Origin: Zasmidium citrigriseum | Lineage: Eukaryota > Ascomycota > Dothideomycetes > Mycosphaerellales > Mycosphaerellaceae | Direction of reading: 5' to 3' | Assembly (NCBI GenBank): GCA_002786025.1 | Contig: NHNW01000055.1 | Coordinates: forward strand, 62,001 to 126,000 | Length of the DNA: 64,000 nt | In this document: positions 37,426 to 49,460 of the stretch, piece by piece | How positions within the stretch are numbered: the stretch's first letter is position 1 | How the letters are laid out: the number at the start of each line of letters is the position of its first letter | Position numbers and translations under genes: made by a program | The notes under the pieces: model-generated | What the model saw: the letters and a program-made list of their open reading frames with translations, nothing else | Databases searched by the model: none | What the model was told of the DNA's origin: nothing

Positions 37426-39185
37426 ATGATGATTGCAGAGCTTGCGTCCTAGACGCTTCAACTATATCATGTACTGCTTCTTTGCATTGCTTTCCTCGTT
37501 GGCCGAAAATTGCTGGAACATCATCGGCAACGAAAGGTACGTTGTGATGCAGCCCGAAGTTCAGATTCCATGCTGACTTCACGGACGCTTTGCAGGCTGA
37601 CGAGACACTCGAGCGCCGCCATGGCTGCGAAATGCCACCTGAACTATCAACTCGATGGCCGTTAGGCATCGACCGAATGAAGGAGATCTGGAAAGCCAAT
37701 GCCGATGGACACCTCATGAGCTACCTCTGCTCTATTGCAAAAGAGTACGAGCCTCACACCACATTGTGTCAATATCTCGTTCTTGGGCCTCGTGTCCACG
37801 ATGTTCTACATCCGGACAATTTGAAAGCTGTATTCTCGACAAACTTCAAAGGCACGTGTATAAAAGACAGAGACTTCTACATGTGCTGACCTTTTCTAGA
37901 CTACGGCCTTGGTAGTCGACCCTCCGTCTTCGCTCCACTCATGCGAAGCAGCATCTTTACCCAAGACGGCGCAGCATGGAAGCATTCTCGTGAGCTTTTG
38001 AAGAAACACTTTGGAAAGATCAAGTCTCAGGACGTTCAACCGTTCCGAGAGCATGTCGGGAATTTGATCACCCGCCTTGGTGACGGCGGCATCGTCGACC
38101 TTCAGCCTCTTTTCTTCGACTTGACTTTAGATACCGCCTCGGCAGCTCTTTTTGGGAAGTCGGTGTACAACTTACGTGGCGACATTGATCAAGCAGCCAC
38201 GAACAGAGAATTTGCCCGATGTTTCGATATTGTGCAGGACGGATTGGCCAAACGATTCAGGTTGGCTCCGCTTTACTTCTTGTATCAGCCGCGGGAATTC
38301 AGAAAGGCCTGTCGGAAAGTCCATTCCTTTGTCGAGGAGAGGATACGAGAGAGTCGCAATGCAGACGACACGCCGCTAAGAACCAGCAATTTCAACTTTT
38401 TGGATCAACTTAAAGAATCGATCTGCATCTGACGAGGATCTCCGGGACCAATTACTCGGAGTCCTGTTCGCGGCGAGAGACACTACGGCTTGTTGTCTGT
38501 CATGGACGATGTAAGTCAATCTTAGTCTATGAATCGATCAACCCTGACCATCAGACAGGAGACTTCTGGCTCGACATCCGGCCTGTCTCGCCCGTCTTCG
38601 AGAAGAAGTCGACACCATCGCTGGAGATGACGGCAATCTCTCACGTAAGCAGCTCTGCGACATGAAGTTCCTCGCATGCATCGTAAAAGAGAGTAAGACG
38701 AAGGACTGCCCCTGTCCCTCGACCAAGACTTATCATTCACAGGTCTCCGTCTCTGCCCACCAGTCCCACTCAACAGCCGCGAAGCTATAAGATGCAGCAT
38801 CCTGCCCACAGGCGGCGGCAGACACGGTGACAGACCGATCCTCGTCCGGAAAGGGGAAGCCGTGATCTTCTCGCAGTACCTCACTTCCCGCAATCAGAGC
38901 ATCTATGGCGAAGACGCCGAGGACTTTCGACCAGAACGATGGGAGACCGGCGAGTTGGCAAATATCGGATGGGCTTACTTTCCGTTCCACAAAGGATCGA
39001 GAAGGTGTCTGGGAGAGGACTTTGCGTTGATGGAGATCTCGTATACGATCGTAAGGCTGTTGCAGACGTTCAAGAGCATTGAGTTGCCGGAGGGAGAGCC
39101 GAGTGAGCCTGTGGGGAGTGAGAGGCAGCGGGTTACGCTCGTGCTGAGTCCGGCTGACGGATGCAAGGTGAAGTTGCAGAGATGA
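37426..39185 (+). pseudogene. Cytochrome P450 (CYP52-like), broken by stop and frameshift
   Basis: Exons 37426-37536, 37596-37851, 37900-38510, 38559-38692 and 38743-39185 would encode about 520 aa. The best start frame (MMIAELAS) meets a TAG at 37450-37452 before a membrane-anchor stretch (LYHVLLLCIAFLVGRKLLEH). Near 38421-38431 the frame shifts by one base: FLDQLKES runs into a TGA, while ASDEDLRDQLLGVL continues in the next frame. The I helix (FAARDTTACCLSWTM), ExxR (KESLRLCPPVP) and heme loop (FPFHKGSRRCLGED) are intact, so the decay looks recent. AARDTT is close to the AGRDTT of alkane/fatty-acid hydroxylases. The intron at 37852 best fits a GC donor. A sequencing error could explain one lesion but hardly both. 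Confidence 0.75.
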
Positions 39186-39253
39186 TACTGCGGCATGTGT
39201 ACGAGACAGGGCCAGGTCTCATTGCTTCGGCGGCCTGGGTTTTGAGAGCATCC

Positions 39254-40030
39254 TTATAATCTGCTTGATGTAAGTAAAGGCAAGCTCAGTATGTTCTCCT
39301 TCACAGAAGACTCAACGCTGAGGCATTCAAGCAGTGCATCATGTATCTTTCCATGACAAGCGGAGCGCCAGTGACGGATGTGCGCTTGGATGTCCATCTC
39401 GTAGCCCCAAATGGCCGAAGAATCGCCCAAACGGTCCTCGCGATTTCCAGCAGTGTCGTCGTATTCAGTCGAAGAAGGACGGGTCGTAGAGAGACACTTT
39501 TGGAGCACAGACATGCGTCACGACAGTCTGCATCTGAAAGATTGCCCCAATTCTCCTCGCAGCTTCTCCGCGGACGTTGGCCAGGCTGAGAGGTAGAGCG
39601 TCTGGCTGGATGTGCTCGATCGTGAACGTGGAAGGCGGAGTCTTCGCCGTCTTCTCGCTCATCAATCGTAGAGTTGCATTTGGGGGCTCTGAGCGGACAT
39701 CTCCTCGATACCTTGCAGTCTTGACAACAGACTTCCGGATATGCTCTCGTTTAGAAATCCATCTGATTGTCTGGCCGACCTGAGGCTCATGGCTGGAACG
39801 GTTAATTCGGTCTTCGGTACTGATCTCGATGAGAGTGATTTCTCACCACGTGCCTTGACGAAGAGATGTGCTTCGTCGATGAGTTGTATATGGACCTCGT
39901 CTGGATCTTGCCACGTTGCGTCAGCATGGCCACCAAGATCGAACCAACACCCTAGCGCCGTTCCCTGCAGCGGGCCGGCAACGCCCTGGAGGCTTGATGA
40001 AGCTTCATCGAGAGCTTGGCGGTGTTCGCG
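39254..40030 (-). pseudogene. Decayed unknown gene, two frameshifts
   Basis: Read from right to left, three consecutive minus-strand segments look like one protein in shifting frames. The first has ALGCWFDLGGHADATWQDPD and HIQLIDEAHLFVKAR (to about 39850). The second has VGQTIRWISKREHIRKSVVK and TFTIEHIQPDALPLSLANVR, ending in a TGA after YDPSFFD (about 39465). The third continues TEYDDTAGNREDRLGDSSAI and ends at 39254. No ATG-led ORF spans them and no splice sites bridge them. I do not recognise the family. The call rests on protein-like composition only. Confidence 0.35.
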
Positions 40031-40371
40031 TGACCCTGTTCCTCTTCAACGTCACATCGAAGCTGTGCCGCGTGTCCTCCACGAGTGACATCTCCCGGGA
40101 GACTGTCCGCTTTTTGTTGGTATGCATACATCGCATAAAGCTACTCGAATAAGGCTTCTTATTGCTCGGCTATCTCAGCCGCAATGGGATTGGGACGTTG
40201 TGGGTGCCGCATAGCCGTGGCCGGCGTGGTACAAGCGTCAGGCGAGCAGCGTTCCTGCCCTCCATGGACCCTTGTCCAGGCTACCCTCTTATCTGGTGTA
40301 CCCGAGACATCTCAAAAGCGACTGCACCTTCCCGCAAAAGTTCTCCATCTTCACCTCACACGACCACCACG
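40031..40371. other. Intergenic, transporter promoter and leader
   Basis: This stretch lies upstream of the MFS transporter at 40372. The transporter frame is open back to 40162, but the ATG at 40372 sits in a good context (CACGATGCC) and matches the family start. Confidence 0.4.
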
Positions 40372-41954
40372 ATGCCCGTCGACAAGCACATCGGCGTGAG
40401 CCGCGAGCCCGCCGAAGATGAGATCGAGCAGCGACGAGTTTCCATCGTGCAGACTGAGAAGACGTTCGGCCAACGCCTCATGCCGGTGTTTGCCTGCGGT
40501 GCTGGACTCTTCAGCGACGGATACCTCAACAATGTCATCGGCAGTGTGAGCACCATTCTCGCCACACTGTACAAGACGGAGTACTCTTCATCTTCGGCCA
40601 TCAGCAATGTCGGGAGTATCACTTTCGTCGGGACGGTCGTGGGACAGCTGGTGTTTGGTTTCACCAGTGATCACTGGAGCCGGAAATGGTCGCTCTTCAT
40701 CTCGACAGTCATTCTGTTCATTTTCGCCATTCTGAGCACTGCTTCATATGGAGCGGGTGGGTCAATATATGGACTCTTCGCAGCATTGACTGCCTACCGC
40801 TTCTTCCTTGGCATTGGCATTGGAGGTATGCTAAGATTCCACATGTGCTGTTGAGATCAGATCTGACATCTTCTCCAGGAGAATATCCAGCTGGTAGCGT
40901 TGCCTGCGCTGAGTCCACGGGCGAGCTCAAATCTGGCACCCGCAATCGCTGGTTCTGCCTCTTCACCAACGTCCAGATCGACTTCGGCTTCGTCGTGGGA
41001 GCATTTGTCCCAATGATCATCGTCTTGATCACCACGCAAAGCCACCTCCGTGCTGCTTGGCGTATCATGCTGGGGCTGGGAATCATCCCTCCACTTTCGC
41101 TGCTGTATTTCCGATGGAAGCTTGATGAGCCCGAATCTTTCAGACGTGGAACGATGCGGCATGCGAAGACGCCGTGGTCGCTGTGTATCAAATTCTACTG
41201 GTTCAGACTTCTGGTCGTGGCGGCAATTTGGTTCATCTACGACTTCAGCTCCTACTCATTTGGACTGCTCAGCTCACAGCTACTCACCAATCTGCTCGGC
41301 ACCCAAGACAAGCTGTGGGTATCTTTCGGCTGGAACACTCTGCTCAACCTCTTCTATATGCCTGGATGCATCATCGGAGCCTTCACGAGCGACTGGTGGG
41401 GACCACGCAATGCTCTGGGTTACACCGTCTTCGTCCAAGCTATCGTCGGCTTCATCATGGCTGGCACTTACTCCTACCTTGCGAAGCCAGAATACGTCGG
41501 CGGCTTTGTCGTTGTCTACGGCGTCTTCATCGCCCTGGGAGAAATGGGACCTGGCAACAACATCGGCCTGATCGCTTCTAAGACATCCGCAACCGCCGTG
41601 CGTGGAAAGTATTACGGAATCGCAGCAGCCTGCGGCAAGATTGGTGCCTTCGTCGGTAGCAAGACGCTGATTCTGATGTACAACAACTACTACAACGCGG
41701 GAGATGTTGTCAAGGCTGGTCAATACCCCTTCTTGATCTCTTCCGCACTCTGCGTCGTCAGCGCTGGACTCGCACTCTTCTTGCTCCCGCACATCGGACA
41801 AGACACCATCGAGGAAGAGGATGCCAAATTCAAGGTCTATCTTGAGGAGAATGGATATGATACTCGACAGATGGGTCTTGTGCCTAGTGACAGCACGGAG
41901 AATATCGTGGAGAAGGCTGAGAGCAGTTCGCTTGATGGGCCGAAGGTGGAGTAG
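40372..41954 (+). CDS. MFS transporter, glycerophosphodiester/phosphate-type
   Basis: Exon 1 (40372-40825) and exon 2 (40879-41954) encode 509 aa with 12 predicted helices. FACGAGLFSDGYLNNVIGSV in helix 1, SDHWSRKWSLF after helix 2, YRFFLGIGIGGEYPAGSVAC across the splice site, and the late GKYYGIAAACGKIGAFVG are typical of the fungal Git1/phosphate:H+ symporter-like MFS group. Git1 imports glycerophosphoinositol and glycerophosphocholine. The acidic C-terminal tail is cytoplasmic. Substrate assignment is by resemblance only; other carboxylate or phosphate-ester permeases share the pattern. Confidence 0.88.
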
Positions 41955-42136
41955 GTGCTACGATGACGAGTACGATGATAGTATGACTTGCGATGGACGT
42001 TTCAACAAACCTGTGGCTCAGCCATAATTGATTTCAGAGAACGAGATACATGCTTCAAAGCTGATCATTGACGAATCATTGACATTCCATATACCGTCTC
42101 ATCACCGCAGCACTCTTCGGCAAACATTGTCAGACT

Positions 42137-43950
42137 CTACCCTCGTGGCACAGGACAGAGCCTCCCACCATGTTCCCGCTCTTCATACCACCTCTCACTC
42201 CCCACTGCCGTCAAGGCATAGAAGATCTGATCAGGATCATATTTATCCTTGATCCTCAGCAGCCTGGGATAATTCTCACCATAAAAGACCTTTTGAAAGT
42301 TGGGCTGCTGGAAGTCGGCATCATTGCCAACTGCCCGACCATCTGGCGTGAGCTTCTCGAGCGGTGGAAGCAACTTGTACGTCATGTCGTTGGCGAGGCG
42401 GATGTCTTCGACGTAGTCGGTCTGGTTGTAGGTGCTGTAGGATGAAGGTCAGCATAATACTACGTCCGGGATGGTAGGAGATTTACGTTTGCAACAGTGC
42501 ACTGTAGACTGCATCTCGACTCTTGGGATCGATGGAGGTCTGTACTGCTTCTGCATGTGGGAGAGAGATGTTGACTGCAGTTCCGGCATAGATTCCTCCT
42601 TGGTTCACGACTTTGCGGAAGACATCGATGAGTTCGAGGCCTTTGTTGAGAAGAACGTCTCGTGGGATCAAGCGGCTGCCGTATTGGGTTTGCGAGACGT
42701 TTTCTGAGGGAAGGTTGTAGCGTTTGTACATGTCATAGAATGTTGGGAACTCGTCAGATGTGAAGTCTGTAGAGTGTTAGCAGCATCCTCAATGTCAAGA
42801 GCAAAGACTTGCTGTACGACACGTTATGTCTCTCCAGAAACTCCACCATCGGTCGTATCAACCCCCTCATCTCCTGCACCGGCAAACCAGGACAATTCGC
42901 CCTCTGCATCTCAAACCCCTCCCTCGTAACGCCCCAAATAGCAAAACACCCACTCTCCGTAATAGGAACTAACAACCCCTGAAAAATCCCTACAGCCTTC
43001 CAGAAAACATCCTCCTCAACCCTCTTCGCCGGAAACAACAACCTCATCGCCGAGCTCCGTAAGTCCGGATACACTTTCACAGTAAGCGAACTCACGACCC
43101 CGTAAGTCCCACCTCCACCCCCCGAAAGCGCCCAGAACAGATCTTGATTCTGCTCTCGATTCGCGATGAGTTTTTCCCCAGTCCCCGTAACGACTTCCCA
43201 TTCTAGAGCTTGGTCGGATCCGAGTCCGAATTTCGAGACTGAGGGGCCGCGGCCGCCGCCCTGCGTGTAGCCGCCTACGACACCGACGGTGGGACAGTCG
43301 CCGCCGACGTTCACGAGGCCGTGGTTGTGTGTGAACTCGTATGATTCTTGGACTTGGACTCCCGCTCCTAGTTTTGCGGCTTTGCCGGTGTATGATGGTG
43401 AGTGGTAGTTTAGTAGCTCTCTCTTTTTCATGTGGTGCGTCCAGATCGCGAGGGCGCCTGCGCCTGTGGATTTTCCGGAGTAGTCGTGTCCGGTGTTGCG
43501 GATTACGAGGCGGATGTTATGTTTTTTTACGAACGCAATCGTTTTCTGGAAGTCGCTGGTGTCGGTTGCGTTGACAGCATACGACACATAGTTCCCAATG
43601 GTACAAGGAGCGCTCTCTGGGAGGAACGGGTTGCAGCTGTTGTTTGCGAAGAAGGGGGCCATGATTGAGGAGCTCGAGGGGATGTGGGTTGAGGCGTCGA
43701 ACCAGTTTTGGCGGAGGGAGGTGCATTTTTTGTGATCGTAGGGCCCGAATGAGGAGTTATGGCAGGGGCTTGCGAGGGGGACTGTTCCGATTAGTTTCCC
43801 TTCGACGGTTGCGTTGAAGGTTTGCCATTCCTGGGATGAAGGCCAGCATTCATCGCCGGGCACGCAGCGGCATTGTGGGTGGGTGAGTCCAGCGTAGGCT
43901 GTGGATGCTAAGGCGAGCAATGTGAGGAGAATATTGGATCCGAAAGCCAT
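42137..43950 (-). CDS. Secreted FAD-linked oxidase (BBE/VAO family)
   Basis: Exons 43950-42813, 42766-42487 and 42434-42137 encode 571 aa. The signal peptide MAFGSNILLTLLALASTAYA is followed by a Cys-rich start (CRCVPGDECWPS). The PCMH FAD domain has His155 in RNTGHDYSGKS and Cys219 in GGDCPTVGVVGGYTQGGGRG, the two residues that bind FAD bicovalently in berberine-bridge-like enzymes. The C-terminal BBE segment ends FYGENYPRLLRIKDKYDPDQ. The first intron uses a GC donor (GCAAGT at 42812-42807), since no GT gives the required phase, and has a CTAAC branch site. Such enzymes oxidise sugars or alkaloid/polyketide alcohols; the substrate is unknown. Confidence 0.9.
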
Positions 43951-45036
43951 GTCGGTCGAGACGAAAGGGCAGTGATGGAAATAGAATCAGGCATACTCAA
44001 CAACATTGTCACTACAGAGGAACGAAGGCATATACATATTTCCACTGTCATCATGCGATCGGCTGCATGCTCGGCCGAATGAATTCGCCGCTCTGTAATA
44101 CTTGATGGATTTGTTCAGCTCCCATCCTTCGACGAGTGACCATGAGGAATAAGGCTGAGCCTGGGTGCAATGCATTGAGGATGAATGCATAGCACATCTC
44201 TGCCACGATGTTCGAAGGAGGAGTCCGTAAGGATTAAGAACCTGTGAGCCGCCGCCGATGTATCAACGAGCCCTATTCTTACAAAGCGCAAAGTTTAAGT
44301 GGTGGTAGCCAAATTCTGTCTTCCGCGCAGCTACTTCCTGATTTGGAGTATCCTGGGACGACTTGCATGACGGCTTCATCACTCCTGTCGCAACTTCGTT
44401 TAGGTGGCTGACTTGGAGTTGCGCTGAGATGTGAGGTTGGTGTTGCGACGGAGAAGATGTCAGGCACAGCCTTGCATCACTACGACAGTTCACCAAGGGA
44501 TCTGTTTACCAGGACCTTGTATAGTGTTAAAGCGTCGATGAACATGTCCACGGAGTCGATCAAGATAGAATCCAAGTTCAAGAGAGCAAGAATGTTTCCC
44601 AGACCATTAAGAGGCCAACCGGAAGGATGCTTTTGCGCGACCCATTTCATCCACATCCCTTCCACCAGAACGCCAGTTCTCCACCATCCGACCACGCTAC
44701 TGCACCAGAACACGGCAGCACTGCCTTGAAGAGGAAGGCCAGAAGCAAAGCCTCTCGGGCCAAAACGATTCCAAGCTACCCAATACCCAAGGTAAGCAAG
44801 CGCTGAAAGATGTTTTCGGCGGCGTGAACCAACCAATTGATGTCATTCGACGTTGGGCTCATTACCGCCGTGCACAACTCCCGTTAGAGACCATGTTGGC
44901 TTCCGGAAGGGAATGCAGGAATCAAGCCGCCTGCTAGTGGTTGTCCTTCTGCACCAAGTCGTTACCCATATATAATAAATCCGCACCTATTCATGTACAA
45001 GACAAGGTGCTCCCTGATATCGTTACACTGCCCAAT
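43951..45036. other. Divergent intergenic region with one doubtful ORF
   Basis: This stretch holds promoters for the FAD oxidase (minus) and the GH43 gene (plus). A 118-codon minus-strand frame (44836-44480) has a Trp-rich, membrane-like composition (WVAWNRFGPRGFA, GWWRTGVLVEGMWMKWVAQ) and may be a gene fragment, but it has no partner exons I can join. Confidence 0.35.
44968..44978 (+). promoter_or_regulatory. TATA-like box of GH43 gene
   Basis: ATATATAATAA lies about 60-70 bp upstream of the start codon at 45037. Confidence 0.4.
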
Positions 45037-46220
45037 ATGGCACGAATCGCTTCTCTTTTCACGGGTATCCTTGCTCTCGGTGCATCAATCGCTCAGGCAG
45101 CTCAATACACCAATCCCATCAAGACTGACACCGCCGACCCTTTCATGATCTACGACAGTGGTAAATGGTGGTTGTTCAGCACCGGCGGAGACATCCGCGT
45201 TGCCAATGCGTCGAAGGTTGCAGGACTTTCCGATGCTCCAAAGGTGATTTGGTATACCGATAGCGATCCATCGAGGAATGTCGACTTTTGGGGATCGGAG
45301 GTGCATAATTTCAATGGAATGTAAGCTATTGATGATGTTTGATGGAACTGTTCTGGTCAGGCTGACAGGATTGTTTGATAGTTGGTACATCTTCTACTCC
45401 GCAAGTACTAGCAGCACAGCCACAAATGCAAGGGATGAAGGACGTAGGATTCACGTTCTGAAAGGTACGTCGAAGCCCAAGCCCAGGCCAACGATTGTAT
45501 GACTGATAGCCACAGGCGGCTCCAGCGTCGGCGACCCATACACCTACGCCGGCCAGCTCGGCGATCTCTGGGCCATCGATCCAACAGTCCTCTTCGACGG
45601 AGGCAACCACTACCTCGTCTGGTCCTGCCGCGCCGGCGGCAATGGCCTCAGTTCTTCTGGAACAACACAATCCCTCTGTATTGGTCAGCTCGACGGTCCA
45701 ACCACCCTCCTCAATCGATACGTCCTCTCCATACCGACTCAGTCTTGGGAGACGAATGGCTTCCCGGTCAATGAAGCTCCAAATGGAGTTTACTACAACG
45801 GACGCACTTTCTTGACGTTCTCCGCCAGTTTTTGTCAGACCGCTCAGTACTCTTTGGGGCTGCTCTCATACAATGGCGGCGGGATCTTGAACAGCAACAG
45901 TTGGACAAAGAGTGGCCCAATCTTCACTTCGGCGAATGGGGAGTATGGTCCTGGATCGAATGGGTGAGTCAGCATCTGAAGCAAGCCTTTCCTTTTGACC
46001 AGGCTGACACTCACTGCTCTGAAGATTCGTCCTGAATCCAGGAACAACCCAAGATTGGTGGCAGGTATATCATGCCACGCCTATGTCGTCAGGGGACTGC
46101 GGCGCCTCCAGAAGCACGTTCTTCCTGCCGGTCAGCTGGAACAGTGATGGAACGCCCAACCTGGGACAACCGGCGCCTAGCGGATCTGTGCATGCGGGAC
46201 CGTCGGGGGAGGGAGCTTGA
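45037..46220 (+). CDS. Secreted glycoside hydrolase family 43 enzyme
   Basis: Exons 45037-45320, 45382-45464, 45516-45963 and 46025-46220 encode 336 aa. The signal peptide MARIASLFTGILALGASIAQ is followed by YTNPIKTDTADPFMIYDSGK, where the Asp of ADP is the GH43 general base. DLWAIDPTVLFDGGNHYLVW carries the second catalytic Asp region, and FPVNEAPNGVYYNGRTFLTF places the Glu general acid. YGPGSNGFVLNPG is rebuilt by splicing. GH43 enzymes are five-bladed beta-propellers that remove arabinose or xylose from plant polysaccharides. It is therefore a likely plant cell-wall-degrading enzyme, acting extracellularly. Confidence 0.88.
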
Positions 46221-46741
46221 TCGACTTCTACAACATTGGAGGGTTGGTATGGTTGGAGAGGATGTCGATCTTTGATCAGTCGAGTCTTGCTACCAAGCAT
46301 GGGTGGTCTTCTTCACAGCTAATGAACTCAATACTACTGCAATGTCTTGACGAGTTAGACCTGCGAATTGATGAACATTGATTGACGTTTCAGGCCTTTC
46401 TCTTAGCAATGTATCTGTAAACCCAGTGTATCCCTCCTTGGCGAGGAATCAATCTTCGTATTGGTTCGTAGCTGAAAGCTCGGTAACTGCAATGTTGTTC
46501 CTCGCACACGACGAAACGGTATGTTGTTCGTCTGAGCTCTTCATGGAACTGGAACAGGGTACCTTGGGTTGAGGAAAACTTTGGATGATGAAAATGTAGT
46601 AACGATCTTTGCAACTCCGGTTAATCTACAAGTCTTCTATTCAAAATTCTTCCGGTCTCGTTCAGATTAGACATCAACCAAGTGCTCTTCAAATGATCTC
46701 GGCCAAGCTGGCGGCAAAGTCCTGCACTTGACTCCACCAAT
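46221..46741. other. Intergenic, convergent 3' ends
   Basis: This 520-bp stretch lies between the GH43 gene and the 3' end of the small secreted protein gene. No gene is seen. Confidence 0.4.
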
Positions 46742-47236
46742 CTAGACGTAGACGCACTGATCATTGCTCGTAGGCTGAACAGTGAACGAAGAAGGCACAT
46801 TAAGCGTCTCTCCAGAAGCATATCCCTCGGCAGTGCAGGTGTAATCGTCCGCGTTGAAAGCCGGACTACAGCCGTACATCGTCTTTCCATCGCTCAACTG
46901 TCTGAATTGGATGAAAAAGACCTCTCCACCACCCTGAAGTGGACTGGTCGTGTTGGAGAGCTGCCATTCGATACCGGTGCTGCCGCAGGTGCTCAGTGGA
47001 AATGGAGCTGGAACGGTTTGACCGACGCATTGGGACCCTGGGACGTCGTTCTCGGTCGAGCAGTACACGCTTTCAGAGCCCACATCGATGGTCAGGCTGT
47101 AATGCGTTGAGCCGCCGTTGTGGCTGAAGACGGAGAAGTCGGTGATGGACCAGTCGGTGGGACCGCCTTGGCGAGGGAGCACGGCGGCGGAGGATGTTGC
47201 GGCGAGAGCGAGGATGGTCTTGAGAGAAAAGCTCAT
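46742..47236 (-). CDS. Small secreted cysteine-containing protein
   Basis: A single exon encodes 164 aa. The signal peptide MSFSLKTILALAATSSAAVL is followed by PRQGGP, a possible Kex2-like site. The mature protein is beta-rich in character (DWSITDFSVFSHNGGSTHYS, EVFFIQFRQLSDGKTMYGC) and has six cysteines, which could form three disulfides. This is the profile of small secreted apoplastic or effector-type proteins of plant-associated ascomycetes. I recognise no named family. Confidence 0.8.
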   Translation of the reverse strand: MSFSLKTILALAATSSAAVLPRQGGPTDWSITDFSVFSHNGGSTHYSLTIDVGSESVYCSTENDVPGSQCVGQTVPAPFPLSTCGSTGIEWQLSNTTSPLQGGGEVFFIQFRQLSDGKTMYGCSPAFNADDYTCTAEGYASGETLNVPSSFTVQPTSNDQCVYV

Positions 47237-48590
47237 TGTTGCGGTGTTGGTTTTGGTGGTTGTTTGATGATGTGGTTGGTGGTTGATTGTGATCTGAAGA
47301 TGCTGGTAATGTGAATGTTGTGTGTGATGCTGCTCGTCATCAGGTACATCGTCGCCTTTATATATGTATTGAAACCATTAAGACCAACGTCACTTGATCA
47401 TTGTTACTTCCTAGTGCCGGCGCAACTGTTGCCGCAAGGCTGTGCCAAGATCCTCCTCCACATCCACTTTTACTTTTACTCCACATCGTGTCATTAATAC
47501 GAGGTTGTATCGGGGCTTTCTAGGACGCAAGAAGTCTCCGACGGAGTCAAATGCGTTCCATCGACCGACGTGAACTATTTAAAGCAGGCTGCGTCGTCGA
47601 ATTTGCCTTTCTCCAGAATCCTTCGAAGATTTGCAAAGGCAGCGCTTCCGCATGACGCAAAGATCTTCATAGTTGACGTAGGTACTTCGACATCACGATA
47701 CGAGGTCTTTCTAGATTGAGAATATCTGCTTCGTCTCTATTGTTGTTCACTTCAGGTCGTCGTCACCACGACGGAGAAGTCGAATTTCCGGGTCACGCGC
47801 GAGGATTTGAAGCTGCTATCAGTATGGATGTAATAGGACTTTTGAAAATGGCAATAACATTTGGGGTCGACGTCACCATTCTCTTCCGTGACGCCCGGCG
47901 ACTTTTTGTTGAATCCTGAGAATGGATCACGGATGGACAGGAAACTGCCGTCGTCGAATTAGCAGACTGGACAACGTCAACCAGCGCAACAAGTGGATAC
48001 AACGAATACGTCGAGAATTGACCCATCAATCTTCGATCTGCTCACTGTTCTGGACACTTTCAAAAGTTTCTGTACCGCTTACACGAGCGTTAGTCGCCAT
48101 CCGAGGAGATGTCCTTCGACCCCATACGAAGGTCTCTGTCTTTCACGGGCCATGTCGAACAGCAATGCTGTGTGAGGATCGAATCAAGCGACGGAGTGCA
48201 ATCGAAGGATGAAGGCTTGCAGGCAACGTCTCTGTGAATCGTGGGATACAAACTGACAATCGCGAGTCTGCTTTCGTTCTGTCGCTCCTCTCGACGATGT
48301 CAAGGGGTTCCATGCTACTTGCGCAGGCTTCGACTATCCGCAATGTTGCGAGGATTCCGAGATGGGACGACAAGATGGCGACAAGAGGTCGTAACGTCTC
48401 CTCAAAAGCGACGGGCTCAGTATCATGGTCTGATGATTCTCGCCGCTGTAACGCCGTGCAATGAGCTGTTGAAGTACATGTTGGACCGCATACGCACATC
48501 AAGAAGGCGTGAGGCGGTAGCAGGTCGAGGCTACGGCTAACGTGAGTTTAGCGAACTGCCTTCAAGTTTCAATCTGTTCCCCATTCTCAA
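47237..48590. other. Intergenic with gene-fragment traces
   Basis: The first 130 bp are the promoter of the small secreted protein gene. At 47570-47850 a spliced plus-strand reading gives a methyltransferase-like snippet (see findings). Other frames here have no motif. Confidence 0.35.
47355..47366 (-). promoter_or_regulatory. TATA-like box of small secreted protein gene
   Basis: CATATATAAAGG on the minus strand lies about 120 bp upstream of the start codon at 47236. Confidence 0.4.
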
Positions 48591-48618
48591 CCAAGTGAAG
48601 TGCGGCCGTGCCAATCAA

Positions 48619-49151
48619 TCAAGTGTCAAAGGTTTGGAAAGCGGAAATGTTCGCGAGATAGCCCTTTAGGGACTCTGCTGCCCTCTGCAGGACAGCCTCG
48701 GCGGACCGCAGGAGAATGTCGAACATGTCGTTGTCGATTGGAGGCCGCACGGTGCGAGAGAGGTTGGACAAGCAGGCCTTGAAGAGCTTTGGCCCACGTA
48801 AGAGTTGTACGGCAAATGCGAGGTCGAGTCCCAGACGAAGGCTCTGCAGACAGACCATCTAGCTCATGCTGACAATGAGGTTCTGAACATTGGTCGCATT
48901 GGTGCCGTTGATTCTGACGATAGCGAGGCGCCTTGCCACATAAAGACCCGGGGCAGGACCTGGATTGTATGGCGAGCGACGACACCCTCCTGTACGATGA
49001 AAGTTGAAGAGAAAATCATGGTCTTGATTACAACGTGTATCGACTTGGAGGTGTGCAGGAGCCGAGAAACTTGATCCAGCGGAAAGGTCGACCTGTCCAG
49101 CACAATGGTGGATACAAGTCCAAGAGTTTCTCGAAAGACGGCAAACTTCAA
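48619..49151 (-). pseudogene. Relic of duplicated unknown gene, copy 1
   Basis: Two adjoining minus-strand frames are conserved with the copy at 59.4-59.9 kb. The upstream one ends FIVQEGVVARHTIQVLPRVF, then, after a 4-base deletion relative to copy 2, RINGTNATNVQNLIVSMS and a stop. The downstream one starts at once with MVC and contains RTVRPPIDNDMFDILLRSAE. The stop-then-ATG junction is found in both copies. I recognise no family. The frameshift against copy 2 makes this a decayed copy. Confidence 0.45.
48693..48997 (+). repeat. Diverged direct repeat, copy 1 (partner 59550-59860)
   Basis: About 300 bp matches 59550-59860 in the same orientation. Recognisable shared blocks include AGAATGTCGAACATGTCGTT here against AGGATGTCGAACATATCGTT, and GCAGACCATCTAGCTCATGC against GCAGACCATTTAACTCATGC. 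Many differences are transitions. Confidence 0.65.
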
Positions 49152-49460
49152 CTCGAGAGGAAGCGTATGAAGATGGAAAGAAGCTGCTATTACTATGGTC
49201 AGCTAGTTGGGAAAGAGGTCGGAGAGCGGCGAGACTCACTGGACATGGCTGACATCAACGACGATAGCTCGTGAGTTGTGAAGGTGATAGTGTGTCGTTG
49301 GTGCTGACCGTGCTGTGTGCGACTTGTAGAGGGTGTCTGGGCGGAGGCACCGTGGCTGATCAAGCCCGACTTGCAACTTGTGTGGCGAGTAAATAGAAGC
49401 AGAGATGGAGGGCAGACGAAAAAGAGAAGTGGGAAGACTCTCCTAATCAACGTCGATCTC

